The notes: a model not told the origin generated them from the letters alone. DNA of 39,671 nucleotides from Longimicrobiales bacterium (GCA_029245345.1 JAQWPM010000016.1:1-39671); one strand, 5' to 3'. Shown: positions 1 through 8,536, numbered from the stretch's first letter. Numbers and translations are program-made.

Positions 1-575
1 TGAACGTTGTCCACGAAGTACCCCCGGGCACCCAGAGACGTCCCCCAAACTCCGACGACCAGGTAGATGTGCCCTTCTTCATCCGCTGTAGCGCGAAGAG
101 TGTAGTTCTTCTGTACGAAGGTCACGCCGGAGCCCGCCCCGCTGGACGTCGGGTCTTGGATGGCTAGGTCGGCGGCTTCTGTCGGTGGGGTTGTGTGTGC
201 CCCTGCGAGCACTCGCCACGGCTCGGTCCCACTGTGATCTGATGTCCCCAGGTCGAACGAGAGCTGGATGTCATAGGCACGCTCCGGCTGGACGTCGAAT
301 TCACGCTCCAGCCACACCTTTGCCGCACCTGAGGCGTTGTCCAGCGTGAGGGCTGCGGAAGCGCTGCCGAGCGACGAGTGTTCACTGGAGCGGGTCATTG
401 ACCACTCCACGGCGGGAGTTCCCAAGTCTACTCCTGACCCGTACCAGCCCTCGAGATCATTCTCGAACGAATACGCGAAGTCGAACTCGGGCACGATCAC
501 GATCTCGCCCACCCGGTCGCAGGCCGCTGAGAGCAGGGCGATCAAAACGAGGGTGTAGAGACGGTATCGTAGCAG
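1..575 (-). CDS. Secreted lipoprotein, beta-sandwich-like, 3' part cut by window edge
   Basis: Reading leftwards from about 575, one frame stays open to the window edge. It begins with a lipoprotein signal: basic LRYR, a hydrophobic run, then the lipobox LSAAC, so the mature protein should be lipid-anchored at Cys19 or so. A segment reading YSFENDLEGWYGSG follows, then alternating strands ending near GARGYFVDNV. This pattern is typical of extracellular beta-sandwich (carbohydrate-binding-like) domains, but I do not recognise a family and assign no function. There is no ATG, GTG or TTG before the hydrophobic core. The likeliest start is CTG at 575, preceded by GGGAGG at a 5-nt spacing. A non-standard start lowers certainty. 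The gene is divergent from trmH, with a 60-nt gap. Confidence 0.6.
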   Translation of the reverse strand, partial: MLRYRLYTLVLIALLSAACDRVGEIVIVPEFDFAYSFENDLEGWYGSGVDLGTPAVEWSMTRSSEHSSLGSASAALTLDNASGAAKVWLEREFDVQPERAYDIQLSFDLGTSDHSGTEPWRVLAGAHTTPPTEAADLAIQDPTSSGAGSGVTFVQKNYTLRATADEEGHIYLVVGVWGTSLGARGYFVDNV

Positions 576-635
576 GGTGTCCTCCCGGTCGAGTGAGGTA
601 TGGCGTTCCAAGCGAAGTCGGCGAGAATATACCGT

Positions 636-1289
636 ATGACACCAGAACGATTCCATCGTCTACGTGACGTACTCCTTCGCCGCCAGCTCGATTTAACGGT
701 CCTTTTGGATGGCGTGAACAAATCGCACAACTTCTCAGCGCTCCTTAGGAACTGTGACGCGGTCGGAGTTTTGGCCGTCCACGTGGTGCCGCCGGCGCAT
801 GGGCTCGGTCTCCACCATGGAACGTCCGCTGGCACGAAGAAGTGGGTGAACGTCCATCGCCACGATGGGGCGGCGTCTGCCATAAGCCACCTACATGAGA
901 GAGGCTTCACGGTGATTGCAGCACATCCCTCCCCCGACGCACAGGACTATCGCGACATCGACTACACTCGCCCGGTGGCGATTACGATGGGGGCAGAGTT
1001 GGACGGGGTCTCGGAGGCAGGTCTGCGTTTGGCAGACCAACACGTCGTCGTACCGATGCTCGGGATGGTGCACTCCCTCAACGTCTCGGTCGCGACCTCG
1101 ATCCTCTTGTTCGAGGCGCTCCGCCAGCGGCAGGCAGCGGGCATGTACGACGAATCCCAAATGCCCAAGGAGGACTTCGATCGGACCCTATTCGAATGGG
1201 CGTACCCTTCCATCGCCGACAAAAGGCGGCGCGCGGGTCGCCCCTACCCCGCGCTCAGCTCGGACGGAGAGCTCCTTCTCGACAGCTAG
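636..1289 (+). CDS. trmH: tRNA (guanosine-18-2'-O)-methyltransferase TrmH
   Basis: This SPOUT-class methyltransferase methylates the 2'-O of G18 in the D-loop of tRNAs, using S-adenosylmethionine. The 217-aa product has the TrmH N-terminus (MTPERFHRLRDVLLRRQ), the NxxxLLRNCDAVGV motif of the first conserved block, GAELDGVSE in the second, and MVHSLNVSVATSILLFEAL in the third, which forms the knotted AdoMet site. Length and the C-terminal basic extension (DKRRRAGRPYP) match the bacterial family. The frame is open upstream to an ATG at 600, but homologues begin at MTPER or MNPxR, so 636 is chosen. No strong ribosome-binding site is visible. It is divergent from the lipoprotein gene and converges with the epimerase gene, with only 4 nt between their stops. 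Confidence 0.92.
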   Translation: MTPERFHRLRDVLLRRQLDLTVLLDGVNKSHNFSALLRNCDAVGVLAVHVVPPAHGLGLHHGTSAGTKKWVNVHRHDGAASAISHLHERGFTVIAAHPSPDAQDYRDIDYTRPVAITMGAELDGVSEAGLRLADQHVVVPMLGMVHSLNVSVATSILLFEALRQRQAAGMYDESQMPKEDFDRTLFEWAYPSIADKRRRAGRPYPALSSDGELLLDS

Positions 1290-1293
1290 CGGG

Positions 1294-2673
1294 TCAGTCC
1301 GTCCGACCGAGCTGGAACCGCATGGAATCTTCCACTCCCTCGTAGAAGAACTGAAATCCTGATTCCGTGAGTTTGCTTGGCACCACACGTTGGCCCCACA
1401 ACAGGGCCTCCTGACCGAGTTCTCCAAATACGGCCTTAACGGCTATCGCTGGTACCGGGATGAACGTGGGGCGACCGAGAACTCGTCCTAGTGAAGATGT
1501 GAACGTGGAGTTCGTCACAGGATGTGGCGCCGTGGCGTTGATGGGTCCGCTGAGATCGTCGGTCATCAAGATGTGGTGGATCGCAGCCACCAGGTCGTCG
1601 GTATCGATCCAGCTCAAATACTGGTCACCGGAACCGAGTCGGCCTCCGGCTCCCATCTTGAACGGAAGCAGCATCTGCCCCAATGCACCTCCAGCTGGAG
1701 AAAGGGCGACCCCGGTGCGCAGAAGCGCGACACGGACGCCCGCCCGCTCCGCCGGCTTGACTGCTCCTTCCCAGGCACGGCAGACCTCTGCGAGGAAGCC
1801 CTTACCGGCTAGGGCGCTTTCTTCGAGGCGCTCACTTCCACGGTCGCCGTAGAATCCGGTCGCCGAAGCGGATACCAGAATCCGCGGCCCGTTCTTCATC
1901 GTAGCCAGGGTCCGGGCGATGAGTTCAGTACCCTTCACGCGACTCGTCATGATGGCCTTTTTGCGTTCGGACGTCCAACGGCCGTTCGCGATCGATGTGC
2001 CACCGAGATGCACTACTGCGTCTACGCCTTCGAGAGCCGCTCGATCAAGCTCACCCGCTGACGGATTCCAGTAGATAGAGTCGTCCCCGACGGACCGACT
2101 GTCGCGAACCAAGCGGATGACATGATGGCCACCGGTGGTCAGGAAATCGGCGAGGTTGCTCCCTATGAGCCCACTTGCACCCGTGATGGCGATGCGCATC
2201 CGGGGCCGGGCTGCGAATTTGGCGTGTTGGGCTAGGTCCGTGAACAGGCGGCGATACCTGAAGCGGAAGAGCCGCCCGAGTTCTGTCTTTACGAGTGCCG
2301 GACCAATCGCGGCACCTGCCGCTCCGAGCGGTGCTTCGACGTCGATCTGGTCCTGCATAGACGTACCGCCCCCGTCGAGTGGCTCGAATGTGTGCGTGTG
2401 AACCCAGGACTTCAGCGGCCCCGAGACTTGCTCGTCTCGAAACTGGCGGTTGGGAATGAAATCTTTGTGGCGCAACGCCCACTTGAAACGGGTCGGTCCC
2501 CGATGGACTCGGAGCACGACACGGGCACCATCGCGAATGCCCCCCTCCTTCTCCAAAACGTCAACGTGAGCCCAGGGCGGCGTCAGTCTCTCTAGAGCTC
2601 CCGGGCGTTCATGCCAGGCGAACACCGTTTCGGGGGAGTGGTCCGTGAGTGTCGACTTATATGTAAGGCGCAT
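1294..2673 (-). CDS. SRPBCC domain fused to TIGR01777-type NAD(P)-dependent epimerase (YfcH-like)
   Basis: The 459-aa protein has two parts. Residues 1-150 form an SRPBCC/START-like ligand-binding domain (YKSTLTDHSPETVFAWHERPG, LTPPW). Residues from about 158 form a short-chain extended NAD(P)-binding epimerase with the Rossmann motif ITGASGLIGSNLADFL, the SASATGFYGDRG segment with the Tyr of the catalytic dyad, and a C-terminal DUF1731-like end (GQRVVPSKLTESGFQFFYEG). This fusion is well known in the TIGR01777 family. The substrate is unknown, and cell-division-inhibitor labels in databases are not supported by anything here. TTG at 2676 precedes ATG at 2673, and the ATG is preferred. It lies downstream of rpe on the same strand, separated by the receiver remnant. 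Confidence 0.85.
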   Translation of the reverse strand: MRLTYKSTLTDHSPETVFAWHERPGALERLTPPWAHVDVLEKEGGIRDGARVVLRVHRGPTRFKWALRHKDFIPNRQFRDEQVSGPLKSWVHTHTFEPLDGGGTSMQDQIDVEAPLGAAGAAIGPALVKTELGRLFRFRYRRLFTDLAQHAKFAARPRMRIAITGASGLIGSNLADFLTTGGHHVIRLVRDSRSVGDDSIYWNPSAGELDRAALEGVDAVVHLGGTSIANGRWTSERKKAIMTSRVKGTELIARTLATMKNGPRILVSASATGFYGDRGSERLEESALAGKGFLAEVCRAWEGAVKPAERAGVRVALLRTGVALSPAGGALGQMLLPFKMGAGGRLGSGDQYLSWIDTDDLVAAIHHILMTDDLSGPINATAPHPVTNSTFTSSLGRVLGRPTFIPVPAIAVKAVFGELGQEALLWGQRVVPSKLTESGFQFFYEGVEDSMRFQLGRTD

Positions 2674-2769
2674 CAAGGCGTGACGGCTGAGGGGTCGGAA
2701 ATCTTGCTCGACTGGACTACCCCAGGTATGCCCCAGAGTGTCCGCATAGGCCTACTCCGCGGCAGGTTC

Positions 2770-2990
2770 GGTCGCGGGCTCGCGAAGCTGGTGCGCATGT
2801 CCCCCTCATCGTCCACAACCAGTACGGGTGCGGCTAGGGTTGCGGACGAGCTTTCGCCATAACACGCGCAGAACGTCGTCACGCTCAAAGGGCTCGGTTA
2901 CGAGGTCGACGGTGCCCAGCAGGCCGCCTCTTCCCTGACGAGCACTTTGAAATCGGATATCGCCACGGATGGCGTGACGTCCTTGCCTTT
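2770..2990 (-). pseudogene. Decayed receiver-domain (response regulator) remnant
   Basis: Immediately after the rpe stop, two frames on the minus strand carry pieces of CheY-like receiver domains. One frame has TPSVAISDFKVLVREEA, like beta4-alpha4. The next frame has VDLVTEPFERDDVLRVLWRKL at about 2910-2840, matching the end of a receiver where KPF is usual (here EPF). Back in the first frame, APVLVVDDEGDMRTSF at about 2828-2780 matches the start of another receiver with its acidic pair. Read in order, this is the tail of one receiver followed by the head of a second, as in multi-receiver hybrids, broken by at least two frameshifts and stops. No intact gene can be built. The homology is my reading and has not been tested by alignment. 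Confidence 0.42.
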
Positions 2991-2995
2991 CGTCG

Positions 2996-3655
2996 CTACC
3001 CTGTGGAGGCCGCGCTTCGCAGGGCTGAGACGCCCGCCGTTGCTCCTTCCGGATACCCGTAAACCGCTGATCCAGCAACAATTACGGAAGCTCCCGTCGC
3101 TGCCACTTCGGCAATGTTCGACAAACCGACCCCACCGTCGACTTGGAGTTCGGCCGAACTCCCAGCCGCGTCGAGCATGGCCCGGGCCCGCCGTAGCTTG
3201 TCGGAGCTCCGCGGAATGTAGGACTGCCCACCGAACCCTGGGTTTACGGACATAATCAGGAGGAGGTCGAGATGCTCCACGACGTCCTCGATCGCGGAAA
3301 GAGGAGTGGCCGGGTTGAGGGCCACTCCGGCCTTGGCACCGAGCTCTCCGATCCTGGCCAACGTCCGGTGGAGGTGCGTGCATGCTTCCGCGTGTACGGT
3401 CACCCAATCCGCGCCTGCTTTCACGAAATCATCGACGTAGTCGTCAGGATTCGAAATCATCAGGTGGACGTCGAGTGGCAGGTCAGTGGCTCGGCGCGCG
3501 CCCGCGGTTACCACCGGACCGATGGTGATATTGGGAACGAAGTGGCCGTCCATAACGTCCACATGGATCCAGTCCGCACCCCCCGCTTCCACTGCCTGGA
3601 TCTCTTCACCCAAACGGGAGAAGTCTGCAGAGAGGATGGAAGGAGCGATCTTCAT
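2996..3655 (-). CDS. rpe: Ribulose-phosphate 3-epimerase
   Basis: Rpe interconverts D-ribulose 5-phosphate and D-xylulose 5-phosphate in the pentose phosphate pathway. The 219-aa TIM barrel shows the family signature: MKIAPSILSADFSRLGEEI at the start, HVDVMDGHFVPNITIGP with the metal-binding His and catalytic Asp, LDVHLMI, MSVNPGFGGQSYIP and VDGGV with the second catalytic Asp. The frame opens further upstream (MGGAE), but MKIAPS is the conserved start. It also places the ATG over the rpiA stop (ATGA at 3655-3652), implying translational coupling with rpiA. The two enzymes act on the same substrate, ribulose 5-phosphate, which fits co-expression. Confidence 0.95.
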   Translation of the reverse strand: MKIAPSILSADFSRLGEEIQAVEAGGADWIHVDVMDGHFVPNITIGPVVTAGARRATDLPLDVHLMISNPDDYVDDFVKAGADWVTVHAEACTHLHRTLARIGELGAKAGVALNPATPLSAIEDVVEHLDLLLIMSVNPGFGGQSYIPRSSDKLRRARAMLDAAGSSAELQVDGGVGLSNIAEVAATGASVIVAGSAVYGYPEGATAGVSALRSAASTG

Positions 3656-4356
3656 TTCGGCGCCTCCCAAACTTCGATGCCAGTCTCTCCGGCGATCACG
3701 GCGACGTCTGCGAGGCCGAGGAAGAGCCCCGTTTCAACGATTCCAGCCCGAGCGTGGAGCTCGACGTCAAGAAGTTGGGGGTCGTCTATCCCGCCTGCGA
3801 ACGTGCAATCCAGCAGCAAGTTTCCGTTGTCACTCATCTGCGGAGAGCCATCTTCTTGCATACGCATGGCGACTTCTGCGCCGATTGATTCGAGGAATCG
3901 CACATGCGAGCCCTGCCCCCAGCTTACGACCTCGATCGGAAGCGGACATTTCGTACCGATCTTGTCGACTGTTTTTCCGGCATCCGCGATGATCACGAGA
4001 CGGTCTGAAGACTGAGCGACCATCTTCTCACGGAGAAGTGCGCCGCCTAGGCCTTTAATGAGGTCGAGCTGGGGTGTCACCTCATCGGTGCCATCGATCG
4101 TAAGATCGATATGATCCCGGTCTACGAGATCGACCAGCTCGATTCCCGCTTGGCGCCCCTCCTTAACGGTCCGGACTGAGGTTGGGATTCCAACGATGTC
4201 CTTAAGTTCTCCGTCGCGGATCTTCTGCCCGAGAAGGTCCAGGAGATGCGCGACCGTGGACCCGGTTCCCAGCCCCAGGATCATTCCACTTTCGACGTAC
4301 TCGAGGGCTCGAGCGGCAGCTCTTCGTTTCAGTGCCTCGGAAGGACTGAGTTCCAT
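3652..4356 (-). CDS. rpiA: Ribose-5-phosphate isomerase A
   Basis: RpiA interconverts ribose 5-phosphate and ribulose 5-phosphate. The 234-aa product has the family motifs in order: AAARALEYVESGMILGLGTGSTV (phosphate loop), GIPTSVRT, DLTIDGTDEVTPQLDLIKGLGGALLREKMVA with the catalytic acids and Lys, ADAGKTVDKIG and LPIEVV. The frame continues to 4464, but that extension (MSTLAGCFWKRS...) has no family resemblance. ATG at 4356 has GGAG 8 nt upstream and gives the normal length. It forms an ATGA-overlapped pair with rpe. Its 5' region is shared with the divergent aroF leader. Confidence 0.95.
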   Translation of the reverse strand: MELSPSEALKRRAAARALEYVESGMILGLGTGSTVAHLLDLLGQKIRDGELKDIVGIPTSVRTVKEGRQAGIELVDLVDRDHIDLTIDGTDEVTPQLDLIKGLGGALLREKMVAQSSDRLVIIADAGKTVDKIGTKCPLPIEVVSWGQGSHVRFLESIGAEVAMRMQEDGSPQMSDNGNLLLDCTFAGGIDDPQLLDVELHARAGIVETGLFLGLADVAVIAGETGIEVWEAPK

Positions 4357-4457
4357 TGAGGACATCTCCGTGGTGGCACACATTCGCGGTGACGTGGGAT
4401 GTGATGGTCGGAATGTACTCGCGGTTCCGCTGCGTTTCCAGAAGCATCCGGCTAACG

Positions 4458-4486
4458 TTGACACTCAACGGCTGTAGACCGAACCT
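4458..4486 (+). promoter_or_regulatory. Candidate promoter for the aroF leader
   Basis: A perfect TTGACA lies at 4458-4463. With a 17-bp spacer the -10 hexamer would be GAACCT (4481-4486), which keeps only the key A2 and T6 of the consensus, so the assignment is weak. If used, transcription would begin near 4493, just ahead of the hairpin at 4515-4538. Confidence 0.3.
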
Positions 4487-4514
4487 TCCCGCCGTGGACA
4501 ATCGAGGGCTTCGA

Positions 4515-4550
4515 GGCTCCCGGCACCCGCCGGGGGCCTTTCTTATTTTT
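4515..4550 (+). terminator. Intrinsic-terminator-like hairpin in the aroF leader (candidate attenuator)
   Basis: GGCTCCCGGC (4515-4524) pairs with GCCGGGGGCC (4529-4538) across a 4-nt ACCC loop. This gives a 10-bp stem with a single T-G wobble. The tract TTTCTTATTTTT follows at 4539-4550. It is the best intrinsic terminator seen in the window. It works only in the plus direction, yet the gene to its left (rpiA) runs the other way, so it has no upstream gene to terminate. It ends 14 nt before the aroF start codon, where it would decide whether transcription enters aroF. An unannotated small RNA ending here is the alternative. Confidence 0.7.
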
Positions 4551-4564
4551 CAGCGCGGCACACC

Positions 4565-5599
4565 ATGATCATCGTTACCCATAAAGGCGTAACCCAAGAC
4601 GAAATCGACCACATCCGTGAACGGGTCGAGTCCATGGGTCTCCGTACGCACATTTCAATCGGCGAGCACCGCACGATCATCGGGTGTGTGGGAGACGAGG
4701 CACTTCTCCACCACGTCCCGCTCTTGAGCATTCCTGGCGTCGACGCCGTCCACGAGGTCCTGAAGCCCTACAAGTTGGCTTCGAATGACTTTGCGGCGGC
4801 CCCAACCGAAGTGCCGATCGGAGACGCACGGATGGGTGGCCCGGAGGTCATCGTGATCGCCGGACCCTGTTCAGTCGAAAGCGGCGACATGTTGGGCACC
4901 ACCGCCAAGCATGTGCGCGCGGCCGGTGCGCGGGCTTTACGCGGGGGTGCCTTCAAGCCTCGGTCTTCCCCCTACTCGTTCCAGGGCATGGGAGAGGAAG
5001 GCCTGGCCATGCTCGCCGAAATACGCGCGCAGACCGGATTGCCGATCGTCACTGAGGTCATGGATACCCGGCAAGTAGAACTCGTAGCTTCGTACGCGGA
5101 TGTGCTTCAGATCGGTGCACGGAACATGCAGAACTTCTCTCTCCTCACCGAGGTGGGTCGCCTGAGGCGTCCCGTGCTTCTCAAGCGTGGGATGTCGGCC
5201 ACCGTGAAGGACCTGCTCTTGGCGGCTGAGTACGTCATGAGCCAAGGCAACACGGATGTGATCCTGTGCGAGAGAGGCATCCGGACCTTCACGACCGCCA
5301 CACGGAACACATTCGACTTGGCGGCCATCCCGGTCCTCAAACGTGAGACCCACCTCCCAGTTATTGCCGACCCATCCCATGCTGGAGGTCGGCGGCATCT
5401 CGTGGCACCCCTGTCTTACGCGGCAGTCGCTGCTGGGGCCGATGGGCTCATGATCGAGGTCCACCCGGACCCGGAAACGGCTACGTCAGACGGAGAACAG
5501 TCGCTCGACTTCCCCGAGTTTGACGCGCTCATGTCGTCGCTTCGGCCATTTGTCGAGGCAGCCGGTCGCTCAATGGCAGGATCCGAGCCGTCGGCCTAG
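4565..5599 (+). CDS. aroF: 3-deoxy-7-phosphoheptulonate (DAHP) synthase, type I-beta with regulatory N-domain
   Basis: It condenses phosphoenolpyruvate with erythrose 4-phosphate, the first step of the shikimate pathway. Residues 1-70 ([21 protein letters not shown]) form the ferredoxin-like regulatory domain seen in Thermotoga-type enzymes, which mediates feedback inhibition by aromatic amino acids. The catalytic barrel shows AGPCSVES (about 99-106), [22 protein letters not shown], the metal-ligand Cys in [15 protein letters not shown] and MIEVHPDP. The 344-aa length fits the family. The erythrose 4-phosphate it consumes comes from the pathway served by the divergent rpiA-rpe. The start codon follows a terminator-like hairpin by 14 nt and has no clear Shine-Dalgarno sequence, so expression control in the leader is likely. 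It converges with argH, with 10 nt between stops. Confidence 0.95.
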   Translation: MIIVTHKGVTQDEIDHIRERVESMGLRTHISIGEHRTIIGCVGDEALLHHVPLLSIPGVDAVHEVLKPYKLASNDFAAAPTEVPIGDARMGGPEVIVIAGPCSVESGDMLGTTAKHVRAAGARALRGGAFKPRSSPYSFQGMGEEGLAMLAEIRAQTGLPIVTEVMDTRQVELVASYADVLQIGARNMQNFSLLTEVGRLRRPVLLKRGMSATVKDLLLAAEYVMSQGNTDVILCERGIRTFTTATRNTFDLAAIPVLKRETHLPVIADPSHAGGRRHLVAPLSYAAVAAGADGLMIEVHPDPETATSDGEQSLDFPEFDALMSSLRPFVEAAGRSMAGSEPSA

Positions 5600-5609
5600 C
5601 GGTGCGGGC

Positions 5610-7016
5610 CTAGGTCAGCCCCGCGATTCTGGCCGCGACTTCATCCAACTGTTCGCGCACGGCGCGGAGCGACGTGCCTCCGTCGCTGTCGCGTGAGTCC
5701 GCAGATCTAACCCAATCGAACACTTCGGAGACGTCTGCCTCGAAAGATTCGTGTTCGGCTTGAAGTGACTCGATCGGCAGCTCAGAGAGGGACACGCCCG
5801 TCGTCTCAGCCTTTCGGACCAAGTGCCCCACCACTTCGTGGGTCGTCCTGAACGGAACACCTTTTCGAACGAGATAGTCGGCGAGATCCGTCGCGAGGAG
5901 TTGGGCGTCCATGGCGGTCCTCATCCGTTCCGGCACGAAGGCGGCAGTCTCCAGCGCCCCCGCGACCGCAGGGAGCGTGAGGTCCAACGTGTCTACGGTG
6001 TCGAATAGCGCCTCTTTGTCTTCCTGTAGATCGCGGTTGTACCCCGTAGGAAGGCCTTTCAAGAGCGTCAACATTGTGGAGAGGTTTCCCACGAGCCTGC
6101 CCGACTTCCCGCGGGCCAACTCGGCCACGTCCGGATTCCTCTTCTGAGGCATGAGGCTCGAGCCCGTGCTGTACCCGTCCGACAGTCTGACAAAGCCGAA
6201 TTCAGTGCTGGAGAACAGCACGAGGTCTTCGGAGAGCCGAGAAAGGTGCACGCCGATCATGGCGCCGGCGTAGGTCAGGTCACAGACCCAATCGCGGTCA
6301 GCCACCGCGTCCACCGAGTTCTCGCTCACCCGGTCGAATCCCAACTCCGTACGCAGGCCCTCCCGGTCGATCGGGAAGGGGCAACCCGCGATAGCGCCTG
6401 AACCCAAGGTCATCACAGAAGCCGACCGCCGAGCTGCTTGGATCCGATCAACGTCGCGTAGAAATGCGAAGAGATGACTGAGCGCCCAATGCGCTGCTCG
6501 AATCGGCTGAGCCTGCTGCATGTGTGTATAGCCGGGCATGACCACGTCGATTCCTCGGGCTGCCAAGTCCTGCAGTGCCCGGCACACAGCGATCAGGTGG
6601 GCTTCGATCCGGTCACAGGCGGCCATACCGTAAAGGCGGACGCCTGTCGCGCTCTGATCGTTCCGAGAACGTCCAGTATGGAGCTTCCCGGCCACCTCCC
6701 CGGCGGCCTCGCCCAACATTCGTTCAACGACCGAGTGGATGTCCTCTTCAGCGGCACCATCGAAGCCCTCGGCTTCGATTCGTACACCCACCGCGGCTAG
6801 GCCGTCAATGATGGACCCTACTTCGTCCTCGGTCAGGACGGCCGCCTTCCCGAGCGCCCTAGCCCAGGCGGCGCTGCCCGTGAGGTCCTCGCGCCACAGG
6901 CGCTGGTCGATGCCGAGGCTGAGGTTGAGTGGTACCATTTCTGGCGCCATGCCGCCTTCGAAGCGCCCTCCCCAAAGTGCGGCGGGTCCGTCCGGATCAG
7001 TCGTTGAATCGCTCAT
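5610..7016 (-). CDS. argH: Argininosuccinate lyase
   Basis: ArgH cleaves argininosuccinate to arginine and fumarate, the last step of arginine synthesis. The 468-aa protein is a member of the fumarase/aspartase superfamily. Landmarks are LWGGRFEGGM near the N-terminus, the HTGRSRNDQ segment, PGYTHMQQAQPI with the catalytic His region, and the superfamily signature GSSLMPQKRNPD containing the mobile-loop catalytic Ser. Length is normal. It follows argG by 63 nt on the same strand with no terminator in between, so the two are probably one transcript under the ARG-box region upstream of argG. Confidence 0.97.
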   Translation of the reverse strand: MSDSTTDPDGPAALWGGRFEGGMAPEMVPLNLSLGIDQRLWREDLTGSAAWARALGKAAVLTEDEVGSIIDGLAAVGVRIEAEGFDGAAEEDIHSVVERMLGEAAGEVAGKLHTGRSRNDQSATGVRLYGMAACDRIEAHLIAVCRALQDLAARGIDVVMPGYTHMQQAQPIRAAHWALSHLFAFLRDVDRIQAARRSASVMTLGSGAIAGCPFPIDREGLRTELGFDRVSENSVDAVADRDWVCDLTYAGAMIGVHLSRLSEDLVLFSSTEFGFVRLSDGYSTGSSLMPQKRNPDVAELARGKSGRLVGNLSTMLTLLKGLPTGYNRDLQEDKEALFDTVDTLDLTLPAVAGALETAAFVPERMRTAMDAQLLATDLADYLVRKGVPFRTTHEVVGHLVRKAETTGVSLSELPIESLQAEHESFEADVSEVFDWVRSADSRDSDGGTSLRAVREQLDEVAARIAGLT

Positions 7017-7079
7017 GACGGGACGTTAGCGCGCCCGCCGCCAATTGGGCAGTGGGTCAAGCGCTGTCGTCGGACGGTC

Positions 7080-8336
7080 TTAAACCGCGCCGGCCGCGAT
7101 GACTTCGTCAATGATGTGCGAGACCTCAGGGTCTGCCTGCTTCTTGAATGCTTCCAATCCAGCTGCTGCACGGATCGGGAGCCCGAAGAGGCGAATGAAG
7201 CCTTCGGCGTCCGAATGGTCGTATGTCGCCGCATGCCCGAAGCTCGCGAGGTCCTCACGGTACAGAGAGACCGGGCTTTTTCTGGACGCGACCCAGCACG
7301 ATCCCTTGAAGAGCTTCATCTTCACGGAGCCTGTCACGTTCTTGGACAGCACGTCCGCCATCGCTTGAAGAGCCTCACGCTCCGTGGTCCACCAGCGACC
7401 CTCGTAGAGCATGTCCGACCACCGCTGGGCCATCTCATCCTTCATGCCCTCTGCGCGCCGATCGATCGTGATGGATTCGAGATCCTTGATGGCCGAGTAG
7501 AGGATGGTGCCACCCGGCGTCTCATAGACGCCCCGTGACTTCATGCCTACGAGCCGGTTCTCCACGATGTCTGCTCTGCCCACGCCATGGCGCGAACCGA
7601 TCTCATTCAGCGTGGACAACAACTCGACAGCGCCCATGACCTCACCGTTGACCGAGACGGGCACGCCTGCATCGAATCCGATCTCCACGTATTCCGGTGT
7701 GTCCGGAGCCAATTCGGGCGACAGAGTCCACAGGAACATGGACTCCTCTGGCTCGAAGGCCGGATCCTCGAGTGGACCACCTTCATGTGAGATGTGCCAG
7801 AGATTTTCGTCTCGGCTGAACAACTTGGTCTCATCGACTCCCTCGAGCGGGATCTTCCGCTTGTGGGCGTAGGCCAAGGCTTCCTCACGGGAGGTTATGT
7901 CCCATTCCCTCCACGGCGCGATCACTTTCATTTGGGGAGCAAGGGCCGCATATGCCAACTCGAAGCGGACCTGGTCATTCCCCTTGCCTGTGCAACCGTG
8001 TGACAGTGCTTGGGCGCCTTCCTGAAGCGCGACCTCAGCCTGACGTTTTCCGAGAAGCGGACGGGCCATCGCTGTGCCCAGCAAGTACTTACGGCCGTAG
8101 ACCGCCCCGATCTTGAGCGTCGGGAATACGTAGTCTTCGACGAACTCTTGGCGGAGGTCCTCACCGTAGAAGCCGCTGGCGCCGGTGGCGTAGGCCTTTG
8201 CTTCGAGGCCATCCAGGCCGCCCTGCTGACCCACGTTTCCGGCCATGCAGATCACTTCGGCGTTATAGGTCTCTTTGAGCCATGGCACGATAACTGAGGT
8301 GTCGAGCCCACCTGAGTAACCAAGAACGACCTTCAT
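7080..8336 (-). CDS. argG: Argininosuccinate synthase
   Basis: ArgG joins citrulline and aspartate at the expense of ATP to give argininosuccinate. The 418-aa product begins with the PP-loop ATP-binding motif VVLGYSGGLDTSV. It has the SHGCTGKGNDQVRFE segment that binds ATP and citrulline, and GSRHGVGRADIVENR, typical of the family. GAGGAAAG lies 4 nt before the ATG at 8336. A 200-nt region separates it from argR upstream and holds paired ARG-box-like palindromes and a possible -10 (GATAAT at 8476-8481, minus strand). This fits repression by the adjacent regulator when arginine is plentiful. Confidence 0.97.
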   Translation of the reverse strand: MKVVLGYSGGLDTSVIVPWLKETYNAEVICMAGNVGQQGGLDGLEAKAYATGASGFYGEDLRQEFVEDYVFPTLKIGAVYGRKYLLGTAMARPLLGKRQAEVALQEGAQALSHGCTGKGNDQVRFELAYAALAPQMKVIAPWREWDITSREEALAYAHKRKIPLEGVDETKLFSRDENLWHISHEGGPLEDPAFEPEESMFLWTLSPELAPDTPEYVEIGFDAGVPVSVNGEVMGAVELLSTLNEIGSRHGVGRADIVENRLVGMKSRGVYETPGGTILYSAIKDLESITIDRRAEGMKDEMAQRWSDMLYEGRWWTTEREALQAMADVLSKNVTGSVKMKLFKGSCWVASRKSPVSLYREDLASFGHAATYDHSDAEGFIRLFGLPIRAAAGLEAFKKQADPEVSHIIDEVIAAGAV

Positions 8337-8505
8337 GAGACTTTCCTCGGGTGCTCGATTGAGCGCCGGTGTTTAGAAAATCAGGGCCGGGGGACGAAAG
8401 ACCAACTACCTCCCGCCAAGGAGTCAGGGGGCACAATGCCCCGAGCTTCCGCCCCCGGTCCCATCAAACAATTCGATTATCAAGGTGGCATAAGAGTCAG
8501 CCACG

Positions 8506-8532
8506 AAGCATAAATATGCATCCGCGATGCAT
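8506..8532 (-). promoter_or_regulatory. Paired ARG-box-like operator upstream of argG
   Basis: Two overlapping palindromes are built from GCAT/ATGC half-sites. The first is GCATA-AA-TATGC (8508-8519). The second is ATGCATC-CGC-GATGCAT (8516-8532), with perfect 7-bp arms. Half-sites of the GCAT-N4-ATGC type are known for ArgR boxes in actinobacteria and other high-GC groups, and ArgR hexamers usually bind paired boxes. The site lies just past the argR stop and about 170 nt before argG. The biological assignment is inferred from the pattern plus context. Confidence 0.6.
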
Positions 8533-8536
8533 GATG

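Noticed and set aside
600-635. Upstream ATG extension of trmH
   Set aside because: The extra 12 residues have no counterpart in TrmH; MTPERFHRL is the family start.
4357-4464. Longer rpiA beginning at 4464
   Set aside because: The extension is not RpiA-like, and a good GGAG site precedes the ATG at 4356.
5580-5625. Repeated GGCCTAG between aroF and argH as a bidirectional terminator
   Set aside because: The two copies are direct, not inverted, so they form no hairpin.
8428-8442. GGGGCA-CAA-TGCCCC hairpin as a terminator between argR and argG
   Set aside because: It has no T-tract on either strand, so it is kept only as an unexplained leader hairpin.
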